Assembly: GCA_965197005.1 (NCBI GenBank)
Contig: OZ239982.1
Location: 1,674,001-1,738,000 of the forward strand
Direction of reading: 5' to 3'
From: G965197005 sp965197005
GTDB taxonomy: Bacteria > Pseudomonadota > Gammaproteobacteria > Pseudomonadales > Oceanobacteraceae
Length of the DNA stretch: 64,000 nucleotides
The notes beneath the pieces were generated by a model, which did no database searches, was not told the DNA's origin, and was given only the letters and a program-made list of their open reading frames with translations. The stretch's first letter is position 1. Each line of letters starts with the position of its first letter. Positions 56,251 through 64,000 of the stretch are shown in pieces. The position numbers and the translations under genes are program-made.

Positions 56251-56397
56251 TCATTTATTTATACCTAGCGTATCACCTAATACATGCACTACGTTATCCT
56301 GTTGTGCTTCTGTCATTTTAAAAAATATCGGCAAAAAAACAGGGCTGAAAGAACCTGTACCGCCTGTTACAAAATTTGTTTTGTTTTCAAAAAGCAT
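56251..56397 (-). pseudogene. pseB'-'pseC in-frame deletion scar
   Basis: A 48-codon open frame. It begins MLFENKTNFVTGGTGSFS, the N-terminus of a PseB-like dehydratase (compare ILITGGTGSFGKRY in the intact gene), and after about codon 20 continues as IFFKMTEAQQDNVVHVLG, the C-terminus of PseC (compare MFSKMTEAQQDKVVHVLG at 57873). Everything in between, about two kilobases in the intact pair, is missing. Start, frame and stop are preserved, but no active protein is expected. It records a second, diverged pseBC copy. Confidence 0.88.
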
Positions 56398-56438
56398 CTT
56401 TTTTCCTTTATTTTAGGACTGTCTCTAAGTTTAGCTTG

Positions 56439-57869
56439 TTATTTCTCATTGATAACTTTCCAATGACCGACTCTATCACTGCCAACTCTCTTTAGCTTTC
56501 CTTCTTTTTTTAAGTTCGCTAAATGTTTTTTAATTGCACTATCACTAACACCAATCATTTGTGCCAACTCTTCTCTGGTCAGTTCACCATTTCTTTGCAA
56601 GGCTAATAAAATTTGGTTTTTAGTCGGTTTTACCTCCCTTTTCTGGGTACTTTTCTGGGTACTTTTCTGGGTACTTTTCTGACCACCTTTCTGACCACCT
56701 TTCTGACCACTTTTTTCATTTGCTCCGCTATCCAGTCTTTCCTTAAACAAAATGACTCTAAAGCCGTGGGCAAATTCTTCAAATATCGGCGCTTTAACGC
56801 CGTGTATTTTGCACTCGTCCTTAATTCTTTGTATGCCAGAGCCGTATTTTTCAATAACGCCTGCTTCTTTAAAGGCATTTGCAATTGCTCGGTTTCTGGT
56901 TCGTGAGGAATAATTGCCACTTTGTAGCTTTTCGATGGTCATGTCATCATAGAGTTTGCCTGGATTAAAAAACTCTATACGCTCATCAAAAATTTTAATA
57001 ATGGAACTGCCACTGTCTCGGTAGTCACGATGCACAATCATATTGATAACAACCTCGCGAATGGCTTCTAGCGGATAATCATAACGCACACTTCTTTGCG
57101 GTTCGCCCGTGATGATAAATTCGGTCATTAAGTGTTTTTTTATGCCGTCAATCGTGGTCTCGACTTGGGCAAACAGATTGGTATTGACATCAATATTATC
57201 AATAATCGTAATCGGGTCTTTGAACCTACCGATTTGCAATGCCGTAATTGGTGAGTGATTGGAGGTAAACAATAAATAGGCGGCAAAGGTAAGTTTGCCT
57301 TCTTTAATCAGCTCATATTTTCTTAACACCGTCATCGGATCGTCACGAAACTTTTTACCTAGATTACTCTCAACCAACTGAATAAAGATATCAATATTTT
57401 CCTGTGATATATCACTAAAGTCATGGCGGTCATCGATATAAAAATCCCAACTGCCATTGATGGTTTTTAGGTGCTCGTTGGCGATTTCATCTAATGACAT
57501 AGCATGATTAGAATTTCTGATGCGTTTATAATACCGATTTTTATAAGCGACTGGTTTTATTGGATATTCTTTGATTTCAATAACAAAAATCATTTTCCCT
57601 GCAATTTTCACCTCATCAATATCTACCAATAAACTGGGCTGTGTATTTTGTTTAATCGCATTGATATAGCTCTGGGCATTTTCTTTGCCGGCGGTTATCC
57701 CTAAAATCTGTCCATTATCATCTACACCGATAAAAATATGCCCACCTTTGGCATTGGCAAAAGCAACGACTGACTCAATCACTTCTTTTTGAAAAGATTG
57801 TTTAAATTCCACAAATTGGTTTTCACCTTGTGCTATCAATTCAAGTAGATTGTGATGATATGATTGCAT
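56439..57869 (-). CDS. AlbA_2 (Schlafen-like) domain, RecG-like ATP-binding regulator
   Basis: The N-terminal AlbA_2 domain is seen as ENQFVEFKQSFQKEVIESVV with AFANAKGGHIFIGVDDNGQI. A HATPase_c_4-type middle follows (ALQIGRFK; REVVINMIVHRDYRDSGSSI; ERIEFFNPGKLYD). The C-terminus is a winged helix (ELTREELAQMIGVSDSAIKK). Such proteins are putative transcription regulators or defence-associated. Between the two parts lie six 4-residue repeats (GGQK, then STQK) from a 12-bp DNA repeat. It separates intact pseC from the pseB'-'pseC scar, so it looks inserted into, or trapped within, the pse operon. Confidence 0.8.
   Translation of the reverse strand: MQSYHHNLLELIAQGENQFVEFKQSFQKEVIESVVAFANAKGGHIFIGVDDNGQILGITAGKENAQSYINAIKQNTQPSLLVDIDEVKIAGKMIFVIEIKEYPIKPVAYKNRYYKRIRNSNHAMSLDEIANEHLKTINGSWDFYIDDRHDFSDISQENIDIFIQLVESNLGKKFRDDPMTVLRKYELIKEGKLTFAAYLLFTSNHSPITALQIGRFKDPITIIDNIDVNTNLFAQVETTIDGIKKHLMTEFIITGEPQRSVRYDYPLEAIREVVINMIVHRDYRDSGSSIIKIFDERIEFFNPGKLYDDMTIEKLQSGNYSSRTRNRAIANAFKEAGVIEKYGSGIQRIKDECKIHGVKAPIFEEFAHGFRVILFKERLDSGANEKSGQKGGQKGGQKSTQKSTQKSTQKREVKPTKNQILLALQRNGELTREELAQMIGVSDSAIKKHLANLKKEGKLKRVGSDRVGHWKVINEK
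56638..56709. repeat. 12-bp tandem repeat, six units
   Basis: Three units of CTTTTCTGGGTA are followed by three variant units ending CTGACCA. Since 12 is a multiple of 3, copy changes alter linker length (GGQK/STQK) without a frameshift. Confidence 0.9.
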
Positions 57870-57872
57870 TGA

Positions 57873-59039
57873 TTATCCTTGTAAGGTTTTACCTAATACA
57901 TGCACAACCTTATCCTGTTGCGCTTCTGTCATTTTGGAGAACATTGGTAGCGAAATTGTTTCTTGATAATATTTTTCTGCTTTTGGAAAATCGCCTACTT
58001 TAAAACCAAACTGTTGATAATACGGCTGAGTGTGTACAGGTATATAGTGCACATTCACACCAATGCCATTTTGCCGCAGTGCAGCAAAAACTTGGGCGTG
58101 GGTTTTGTTGATTTTATCGAGTTGTAGGCGCACAGGATACAGATGCAAAGCGGAATAGGTATCTGGCAATTGCCAAGGTAAAGTCAAGGGTAATTCTGCC
58201 AATAACTCATTATAACGCTGTGCTAGCTGATGGCGTTTAATAACAAATTCATCGAGCCTATCTAATTGCGATAACCCAAGCGCTGCTTGTATTTCTGTCA
58301 TGCGGTAATTAAATCCCAATTCAATTTGCTGGTAGTACCAACCTCCATCGCTTGGGTGTGTCATTAGGTTTTCATCACGGGTAATGCCGTGACTACGTAA
58401 TCTGTCCATGCTATTGGCAATTTTTTTATCGTTCGTTAAAGCAATACCACCCTCTGCGGTGGTGATGATTTTAACCGGGTGAAAGCTAAAAACCGTGATG
58501 TCGCTATATTCACAGCTGCCAATTTTATTTTGTTGATAGCGCCCACCGACAGCGTGAGAAGCATCTTCGATAATTTTAAATCCGTATTCTTTTGATAAAG
58601 CGTGGATTTTTTCCATATCACAAGGTTGACCACATAAATGTACGGGAATAACAACGTTTGGCAAACAGCCGTCTTTTTGAGCTTGAATTAATTTACTTTC
58701 TAAGGCTTCAGGGCACATATTGTAGGTTTGTGCATCAATATCGACAAAATCGACCTTCGCCCCACAATACAAACCACAGTTTGCCGAAGCCACAAAGGTC
58801 ACAGGCGAGGTCCATAATCTATCACCCTGCCCTAGATTTAAGGCTAAACAAGCAAGATGCAAGGCAGAGGTTGCGCTGTTTACCGCAATGCCGTGATTTG
58901 CCCCTGTGTAAGCGCATAGTGCTTGTTCAAACTCTGGTACCTTAGTGCCTTGAGTTAAGTGACTGGATTTTAAAACAGCAACAACAGCATCAATATCGGC
59001 TTGATTTAGCTGTTGAGTACCATAGGGAATGTACTGCAT
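57873..59039 (-). CDS. pseC: UDP-4-amino-4,6-dideoxy-N-acetyl-altrosamine transaminase (PseC)
   Basis: A DegT/DnrJ-family PLP enzyme, second step of pseudaminic acid synthesis. YIPYGTQQLNQADIDAV at the start, the PLP lysine in ITVFSFHPVKIITTAEGG, and GFNYRMTEIQAALG are typical. The 388-residue length is normal. Start and stop touch pseB (TAATG-type overlap). Its last 20 codons are repeated in the scar at 56251, in the same orientation. Confidence 0.95.
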   Translation of the reverse strand: MQYIPYGTQQLNQADIDAVVAVLKSSHLTQGTKVPEFEQALCAYTGANHGIAVNSATSALHLACLALNLGQGDRLWTSPVTFVASANCGLYCGAKVDFVDIDAQTYNMCPEALESKLIQAQKDGCLPNVVIPVHLCGQPCDMEKIHALSKEYGFKIIEDASHAVGGRYQQNKIGSCEYSDITVFSFHPVKIITTAEGGIALTNDKKIANSMDRLRSHGITRDENLMTHPSDGGWYYQQIELGFNYRMTEIQAALGLSQLDRLDEFVIKRHQLAQRYNELLAELPLTLPWQLPDTYSALHLYPVRLQLDKINKTHAQVFAALRQNGIGVNVHYIPVHTQPYYQQFGFKVGDFPKAEKYYQETISLPMFSKMTEAQQDKVVHVLGKTLQG

Positions 59040-60040
59040 TATTGTTTGGCTTCTTTGAGCAATTGCTTGGTTTCATCAACACTTAAAAATTGCTCATTAG
59101 TGCCCGAATCATAACAAAAATCGGGGGCAACAGGTGCGCCCTGTTCGCCTAATTTATTGCTTGTGAAATCAAGATTAGTATCATAAAAAGTAATCGAGGG
59201 GGCAATGACATAGTGGTCGGCAAATTCAAAGGTGCGCCCTGCTACATCACGGGGCACCATTTTTTCATGCAGCTTTTCGCCGGGGCGAATGCCAATAATC
59301 TCTTGTTTGGCACTGGCACTAATGGCACGAGCTAAGTCACTAATTTTAATGGAGGGGATTTTGGGCACAAATATTTCACCACCTTGCATACGGGCAAAGT
59401 TTTTAAGCACAAAATCGACCCCTTGCTGTAGGGTAATCCAAAAACGAGTCATATTTGGGTCGGTAACAGGCAGGCTTGTTGCCCCGTCGTTAAGTAACTT
59501 TTCAAAAAATGGCACTACCGAGCCTCGTGAGCCAATAACATTTCCATAACGCACAACAGCAAAACGTGGCTGTGCTTTACCCACTAGGTTATTGGCGGCA
59601 ACAAAGAGTTTATCTGAACAGAGTTTGGTTGCGCCATATAGGTTCACAGGACTGGCGGCTTTATCGGTAGATAGGGCAATGACTTTTTTGATGTTGTTGC
59701 TAATGGCAGCATGGATAAGATTTTCTGCTCCGTTAATATTGGTTTTAATACACTCGGTGGGGTTATATTCAGCAGCAGGTACTTGCTTCATGGCGGCAGC
59801 ATGAATTACATAATCCACACCGTTCATGGCTTGCAACAAACGCTCTTTATCTCGCACATCTCCAATAAAATAGCGCATACAGCTTTGATTAAATTCTTGC
59901 TGCATTTCAAATTGTTTTAGCTCATCTCGAGAGAAAATAATGATTTTTTTGGGCTTATAGCGTGCCAACAGTGTGCGGGTATAACGCTTACCAAAAGAAC
60001 CTGTGCCACCTGTGATTAAAATACTTTGTCCGTTAAACAT
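59039..60040 (-). CDS. pseB: UDP-N-acetylglucosamine 4,6-dehydratase, inverting (PseB)
   Basis: First enzyme of pseudaminic acid synthesis, a short-chain dehydrogenase fold. The NAD motif is ILITGGTGSFGKRYTRTLL. The catalytic region includes ALSTDKAASPVNLYGATKL with the YxxxK-like pair, and the family-specific block RYGNVIGSRGSVVPFF follows. I use the ATG at 60040; a GTG three codons upstream is also open. First gene of the minus-strand glycan operon. The upstream region holds two inverted repeats. Confidence 0.95.
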   Translation of the reverse strand: MFNGQSILITGGTGSFGKRYTRTLLARYKPKKIIIFSRDELKQFEMQQEFNQSCMRYFIGDVRDKERLLQAMNGVDYVIHAAAMKQVPAAEYNPTECIKTNINGAENLIHAAISNNIKKVIALSTDKAASPVNLYGATKLCSDKLFVAANNLVGKAQPRFAVVRYGNVIGSRGSVVPFFEKLLNDGATSLPVTDPNMTRFWITLQQGVDFVLKNFARMQGGEIFVPKIPSIKISDLARAISASAKQEIIGIRPGEKLHEKMVPRDVAGRTFEFADHYVIAPSITFYDTNLDFTSNKLGEQGAPVAPDFCYDSGTNEQFLSVDETKQLLKEAKQ

Positions 60041-60119
60041 GAATTGCACTCATTTTAATTGAATATTTGCTAGTAATACCAAGTTATGACAGCGTTTGCC
60101 AATACTTTATTGTATATCA

Positions 60120-60150
60120 GCTTAATTTAAGCCTGATAGTCAAATTAAGC
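60120..60150. promoter_or_regulatory. Inverted repeat upstream of pseB (1)
   Basis: GCTTAATTT (60120-60128) and AAATTAAGC (60142-60150) with a 13-base spacer, about 80 bases before the pseB start. Could be an operator or an RNA hairpin. The 360-base gap 60041-60404 otherwise shows only AT-rich DNA. Confidence 0.4.
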
Positions 60151-60170
60151 AAAAATAAAGATAGCCTACT

Positions 60171-60195
60171 TTGTCATTCGTCATTTTAATGACAA
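60171..60195. promoter_or_regulatory. Inverted repeat upstream of pseB (2)
   Basis: TTGTCATT (60171-60178) and AATGACAA (60188-60195), perfect 8-bp arms with a nine-base spacer, between pseB and the divergent cytochrome gene. A dimeric regulator site is possible. Confidence 0.4.
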
Positions 60196-60350
60196 CAACA
60201 AAATTAATGCACTAAATATGCCAATACAGCACTTTCAAAAATATAGCCTATTATTATAAATTTAAATAACACACTGTTAAAACAAAGAAATTTTTACATT
60301 TAAAATTGACAGGCAGAAAAAATAGCAGCCATTTGGAACCATAACCAAAG

Positions 60351-60377
60351 TTGCACTATCGTACCATTTACTATAAA
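60351..60377 (+). promoter_or_regulatory. Possible promoter of the cytochrome/oxidase pair
   Basis: TTGCAC (60351-60356) and TATAAA (60372-60377) with a short 15-base spacer, about 30 bases before the cytochrome start. A TTGACA at 60306 lacks a good -10 box. Confidence 0.35.
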
Positions 60378-60404
60378 GTGACGCAGATGATGAGAGGATT
60401 ACTT

Positions 60405-60719
60405 ATGCCAATAATAAAAACAGGCTGGTTTTTATGTTTTTCAGCACTTTTGCTCTTGACACAAACAGCCAAAGCCGACGATGATTATACAACTGAGTTA
60501 TATGAGATTTACTGTCAAGCCTGCCATTCAGCAAAAATAGCCGGTGCGCCTAAAGCCTTTAGTTCCGACTGGAAAGCACGCAATAAAAAGGGTATTAAAG
60601 TACTGGTTAATCACGCTATTAGTGGTTATAAAAATATGCCTCCAATGGGAACTTGCGCTGAGTGTACGCCTGATGATATTAAAAACTTAATCATTTACAT
60701 GTCAAAAGAGAAAAAATAA
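60405..60719 (+). CDS. Small periplasmic cytochrome c (class I, c5-like)
   Basis: The 104-residue product begins with a signal peptide (PIIKTGWFLCFSALLLL, cut after TAKA). The heme site is CQACHSAK, and the distal Met lies in YKNMPPMGTC. The last two cysteines (CAEC) resemble the extra pair of c5-type cytochromes. AGAGGA six bases before the ATG at 60405 decides the start over upstream ATGs. It ends one base before the oxidase gene, so it probably takes its electrons. Confidence 0.85.
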   Translation: MPIIKTGWFLCFSALLLLTQTAKADDDYTTELYEIYCQACHSAKIAGAPKAFSSDWKARNKKGIKVLVNHAISGYKNMPPMGTCAECTPDDIKNLIIYMSKEKK

Positions 60720-60720
60720 T

Positions 60721-62151
60721 ATGAAATTTGAACGTATCCCTATGCAGCGCCGTGAAGTTCTCAAACTTGCAGGCGCTGGTGCAGTTGCCGCAGGTGCTGC
60801 CAGTATAACAGGCTGTAGCAAAGACGAAGCTGAAACCCCAGCACCAAAGTCTATCGTTAATAAAGATGGACAGACCGTACTTGCTTGGTCTAATTGGTCT
60901 GGCAACCAATCTTGCCAACCTAATAAACGCGTCTTACCTAAAAACGTAGATGATTTACAAAAAATTGTAAAAGAGTCAGAGCAGCCCATTCGTATGGTTG
61001 GTTCAAGTCATAGTTTTAGTGCCTTAGTTCCTACCGATAAAACACTGTTATCAATTGCTCGTATGCGTGGTTTAGCTGAGGTTCATGCAGATAGCCATGA
61101 AGTAGATGTTTGGGCAGGTAGCCGTTTAGGACGCTTGGGCAAAAAGCTATGGAAAAAAGGCTATTCCATGATTAACATGCCTGATATTGATAGTCAGATG
61201 TTAGCAGGTGCGCTAGCAACCTCTACTCATGGTACAGGTAAACACTTAGGCTCTTTAAGCACACAAATTAGTCGTTATGAGTTTGTTAATGGAGAAGGCA
61301 AATTAGTGGCCTGTAGTCATGGCGAAAATAGTGATTTATTTCATGCTGCTGGTAATAACTTAGGTGCTTTGGGTGTGCTGGCTAAAGCTCGCATGCGTGT
61401 ACAGCCTAAATATTACCTTAAAGAACATAGCTGGATGATGAGTGAAGAAGAAGGTTTAGCTCGTGCAGAAGAGCTTAGAGATAAGCACCGCCACTATGAG
61501 ATGTATGCCTTACCTCAAAGTGATTATATGCTAGGTATTGCTATTGATAAGGTTGATGCCAAAGACATTCCTAAAGAAAAACCCGCTAGTGGTGACGCTT
61601 ATGAAGCGTTCAGACTGATGTCTAATGTCATTGATTATGCACCATTTATGCGTAGTTGGATTGTAAATATGGGTGCCAGTACGGTTGAGCCTGAAACTCG
61701 ATTTGGACCATCTAATGAAATTTTTGGCAACTTACGCGATATTCGCTTTAATGAAATGGAATACACAGTACCTGCCGAGGTGGGCCCTAAGGTATTAAAA
61801 GAAATTCTGGATATGATTAAAAAGAAAAATCTACCCATTGTATTTCCAATTGAAGCCCGCTATGTCCCTGCTGATGAAGTTTGGTTAAGTCCTTTTTATA
61901 AGCGTGATGGTTTTGCTATTAGTTGTCATAACTTCCACGATAAGCCCTATAAATCCTATTTTGCTGAGGTCGAAAAAATATTTCATAAATATGATGGTCG
62001 TCCACACTGGGGAAAAATTAATTCATTAAATGCCAAAGAGTTTGCAGCTCGTTATGAGCGTTTTGCGGATTTTAAAAAGCTGCGCCAAGAAATGGATCCT
62101 AAAAATCTATTTCTTAATGATTACCTACGTTATGCCTTGGGCGTAAGCTAA
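60721..62151 (+). CDS. FAD-linked sugar-lactone oxidase (D-arabinono-1,4-lactone oxidase family)
   Basis: The N-terminus is a twin-arginine signal (MQRREVLKLAGAGAVAAG) ending in a lipobox-like ITGCSKD, so the folded flavoprotein is probably exported by Tat and may be lipidated. The FAD-binding PCMH domain has RMVGSSHSFSALVPTDKTLL and GALATSTHGTGKHLGSLS. The ALO C-terminal domain ends with HWGKINSL and PKNLFLNDYLR. The likely reaction is oxidation of an aldonolactone or sugar alcohol, with electrons passed to the adjacent cytochrome c. The substrate is unproven. Confidence 0.82.
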   Translation: MKFERIPMQRREVLKLAGAGAVAAGAASITGCSKDEAETPAPKSIVNKDGQTVLAWSNWSGNQSCQPNKRVLPKNVDDLQKIVKESEQPIRMVGSSHSFSALVPTDKTLLSIARMRGLAEVHADSHEVDVWAGSRLGRLGKKLWKKGYSMINMPDIDSQMLAGALATSTHGTGKHLGSLSTQISRYEFVNGEGKLVACSHGENSDLFHAAGNNLGALGVLAKARMRVQPKYYLKEHSWMMSEEEGLARAEELRDKHRHYEMYALPQSDYMLGIAIDKVDAKDIPKEKPASGDAYEAFRLMSNVIDYAPFMRSWIVNMGASTVEPETRFGPSNEIFGNLRDIRFNEMEYTVPAEVGPKVLKEILDMIKKKNLPIVFPIEARYVPADEVWLSPFYKRDGFAISCHNFHDKPYKSYFAEVEKIFHKYDGRPHWGKINSLNAKEFAARYERFADFKKLRQEMDPKNLFLNDYLRYALGVS

Positions 62152-62165
62152 ATCAAGAAGACAAT

Positions 62166-62197
62166 AAAAAGCCGCTTTTCATTAGCGGCTTTTTATT
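62166..62197 (+). terminator. Intrinsic terminator after the lactone oxidase
   Basis: A 10-bp stem (AAAAAGCCGC / GCGGCTTTTT) with a nine-base loop, then ATTT. It lies 14 bases past the stop. Confidence 0.85.
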
Positions 62198-62311
62198 TGC
62201 TTTGATATTGTATTTTTTGCTTAATAAGTTCGATTTTCTACATATCTTCAGGTAGCATTGCACAGGCATTTAGTTTGCAAACAAACTTTTTAATTATTCA
62301 AGGAATTTTTT

Positions 62312-62731
62312 ATGCTTAGCAGCGATTACTATCTGACTTTTTTAGGGTTATTTTTAATTCTTACCACACTGACTTTACAGGGCATGATTGCCGCTATGGT
62401 TAAAGCAAAACAGCCCGATGCCATACCAGGAAAAATCAATGAGCAATTAAGTCATGCTTCGTTTGTGTTTCGTTCTAATCGTACATTTTTAAATTCGCTA
62501 GAGAACTTCCCTGCTATATTCGGTACGATCATATTAGCTATTTTAATAAATGCAAACCCACTTTGGACGGGCATATTAACCCTGACCTATGCAGTGGCAC
62601 GCATTATTCATATGCTGCTTTATTATGTAATTTCAACAGAAAAAAACCCAAGCCCAAGAAGTTACTTTTTTGCTATCGGTTTATTGGCTAATCTGGCGTT
62701 ATTGGTTATCTGCGCTATGCATTTGTTTTAA
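62312..62731 (+). CDS. MAPEG family membrane protein
   Basis: A 139-residue protein with four hydrophobic helices. FVFRSNRTFLNSLENFPAIF is typical of the MAPEG family (membrane glutathione transferase/eicosanoid enzymes), and ARIIHMLLYY is the conserved helix end. AAGGAA precedes the ATG. The bacterial role is unknown, perhaps glutathione-dependent detoxification. It is convergent with the gltX operon. Confidence 0.85.
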   Translation: MLSSDYYLTFLGLFLILTTLTLQGMIAAMVKAKQPDAIPGKINEQLSHASFVFRSNRTFLNSLENFPAIFGTIILAILINANPLWTGILTLTYAVARIIHMLLYYVISTEKNPSPRSYFFAIGLLANLALLVICAMHLF

Positions 62732-62748
62732 ATATAACCTGAAACCTG

Positions 62749-62940
62749 CTATTTAAAATGCACTAAATCTAGTAGTTCTCCGTCTTCATCAAATAGCAGG
62801 TATTCACCTCTTCCTAAGTCTATCACCCACCTAGCAGGTGGGTTAAAAAGCTGTCCGTGCTCATAGATTTCATCTGGTATAGATGCGTCGGTAATATCTA
62901 AAACCTCATCTTCTTCATCTTCATTATCGCACACAAGCAA
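62749..62940 (-). CDS. Small acidic hypothetical protein downstream of gltX
   Basis: A 63-codon reading with a strongly acidic N-terminus (NEDEEDEVLDI) and an ordered-looking C-terminal half (PPARWVIDLGRGEYLLFDED). The start is uncertain: TTG at 62940, or GTG two codons later; AGAG lies just upstream. It begins seven bases after the gltX stop, so it is probably cotranscribed. I do not recognise the family. Confidence 0.5.
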   Translation of the reverse strand: MLVCDNEDEEDEVLDITDASIPDEIYEHGQLFNPPARWVIDLGRGEYLLFDEDGELLDLVHFK

Positions 62941-62946
62941 TCTCTT

Positions 62947-64000
62947 TTAATGATTAAAATCAGTCTGTAATTGTATAAAATTTTGCTCAAGTTTTTTGAG
63001 TTTTTTCTTACCAATACCACCTAATAGCTCAATGGCATAGCGCACTCTGGCTCGGCTCATATCAGCACCTAATAAACTCATACTATCAAGTACAGAAATA
63101 CTGGCGGCACTACCTGAAATGGCAATAAAAAATGGGAACAAAAAATCTCGTACTTTTATGTCCATTGCTTTGGCTAAGGCAAAAAGATTTTGCTCTATTG
63201 TTTCTTTTTGCCAATCACGAGTATCTTCCAATACCCATAGACCATATTGCAGTACCGTAAGTATCTGCTCTTGCTCTGGATAGGCTTTATGAGCAAAGTC
63301 TTCAAGTTTGATATCTAGCATGCCTGCAAAGAAAAATTGTACCAAAGGGGCAATATCAGAGAGCACTTCAATACGTGGTTTTAAATGAGGAATGAGGCTT
63401 TGTGCTTGGCTATTTGTAAACGCCCATTGACTAAATTGCTGGATAAATTCTTCTTGTTTGAGTTCTCGCAACCAAAGACTATTTAACCAACGCAGTTTGT
63501 CCATATCGAAAATAGGTCCGCCTAAAGAAATACGTTGAATATCAAAGTGTTCAACCATTTCAGAAAAAGTAAATTGTTCTCTTTCATCAGGCATAGACCA
63601 GCCCATACGTGCTAAGTAATTGAGCATGGCAGTGGGCATAAAACCCATACGCTCGTAAAACATAATTGAAGTAGGATTTTTACGCTTGGATAGCTTGCTT
63701 TTATCAGGATTTCTAAGTAACGGCATATGACATAATTTAGGCATGACCCAACCAAAATACTGATATAAAAGCTGATGTTTAGGTGCGGAACTTATCCATT
63801 CTTCTCCACGAATAACGTGGGTAATTTGCATCAAATAATCATCAACCACATTAGCAAGATGATAGGTTGGCATGCCATCTGATTTCATTAGAATTTGTGC
63901 ATCAACCTGCGCCCAATCAAGCTCCATAGTTCCACGCAGCATATCCTTAATGTCACACTTACCCTCATCTGGCACTTGCATACGCACCACATAAGGCGCA
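62947..64000 (-). CDS. gltX: Glutamyl-tRNA synthetase, C-terminal part (cut by the window edge)
   Basis: Charges tRNA-Glu. The coding frame runs off the window at 64000, so the N-terminal Rossmann half is missing here. The class I motif KLSKRKN (second ATP motif) is present, with YHLANVVDDYLMQITHVIRG upstream and LPEALLNYL-like MPTAMLNYLARMGWS downstream. The anticodon-binding C-terminal domain is complete. Pattern and wording are closest, by memory, to Moraxellaceae/Pseudomonadales enzymes. Confidence 0.93.
   Translation of the reverse strand, partial: APYVVRMQVPDEGKCDIKDMLRGTMELDWAQVDAQILMKSDGMPTYHLANVVDDYLMQITHVIRGEEWISSAPKHQLLYQYFGWVMPKLCHMPLLRNPDKSKLSKRKNPTSIMFYERMGFMPTAMLNYLARMGWSMPDEREQFTFSEMVEHFDIQRISLGGPIFDMDKLRWLNSLWLRELKQEEFIQQFSQWAFTNSQAQSLIPHLKPRIEVLSDIAPLVQFFFAGMLDIKLEDFAHKAYPEQEQILTVLQYGLWVLEDTRDWQKETIEQNLFALAKAMDIKVRDFLFPFFIAISGSAASISVLDSMSLLGADMSRARVRYAIELLGGIGKKKLKKLEQNFIQLQTDFNH

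Noticed and set aside
56174..56416. Plus-strand open frame in the gap before the AlbA_2 gene
   Set aside because: The minus strand of the same DNA carries the recognisable pseB'-'pseC scar; the plus reading matches nothing.
56613..56906. Plus-strand and alternate minus-strand open frames over the 12-bp repeats
   Set aside because: Caused by the repeat lacking stops in all frames; the AlbA_2/winged-helix reading explains the region.
1..64000. CRISPR array
   Set aside because: No set of regularly spaced direct repeats was seen. The only tandem repeats are the 7-bp, 12-bp and homopolymer tracts listed.

Overview
The window reads as an AT-rich gammaproteobacterial chromosome. Several neighbourhoods look Pseudomonadales-like by synteny (inference): clpA-clpS beside a monomeric isocitrate dehydrogenase, a Pro-Arg-His tRNA group ahead of tig-clpP-clpX-lon-hupB-ppiD, pilMNOPQ-aroK-aroB-damX opposite a class A penicillin-binding protein, and sdhE-ygfX divergent from ygfZ. 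The cell is predicted to make both type IV pili and a glycosylated flagellum. No species name is claimed.

Layout. 1-2.7 kb: clpA (edge), clpS, icd. 2.8-3.9 kb: a decayed IS605-type element with divergent tnpA and tnpB remnants that have both lost their 5' halves. 4.1-4.4 kb: three tRNAs. 4.5-12.9 kb: the protein quality-control run tig, clpP, clpX, lon, hupB, ppiD. 13-16.9 kb: a frameshifted DUF4442 gene, ygfX/sdhE, ygfZ, an HDOD protein and a lipoprotein hydrolase. 16.9-20.6 kb: an fbpABC-type ferric iron importer. 20.8-31.6 kb: damX, aroB, aroK, pilQPONM and mrcA. 31.7-40.3 kb: cheV, a thioesterase, then fliD, flaG and fliC, with a textbook sigma-28 promoter ahead of fliC.

40.5-60 kb is the accessory and most interesting part: a flagellin-glycosylation island. 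It has a Maf-type transferase, nonulosonic-acid genes (pseB, pseC, pseG, a pseI/neuB-like synthase, an SpsF-like cytidylyltransferase) and a large set of tailoring genes (two FAD-type oxidoreductases, three methyltransferases, a hexapeptide acyltransferase, WbqC, a PIG-L deacetylase, an aminomutase-like PLP enzyme, an aldo/keto reductase, a GNAT/FemAB-like protein and a Fic-like protein). The island shows repeated duplication and deletion. One oxidoreductase copy is out of frame at a 7-bp tandem repeat (AGCAAAC x4), which looks like a phase-variation switch. A G9 tract lies in the GNAT gene. A maf 3' fragment, a pseF 5' fragment and an in-frame pseB'-'pseC deletion scar remain from lost copies.

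60.3-64 kb: a periplasmic cytochrome c with an adjacent Tat-type sugar-lactone oxidase, a MAPEG protein, a small acidic ORF and gltX (edge).

How it fits together (inference): the Pse-type enzymes make an activated nonulosonic acid, the tailoring genes diversify it, Maf transfers it to the enlarged flagellin, and repeat-length changes could vary the glycan between sister cells.
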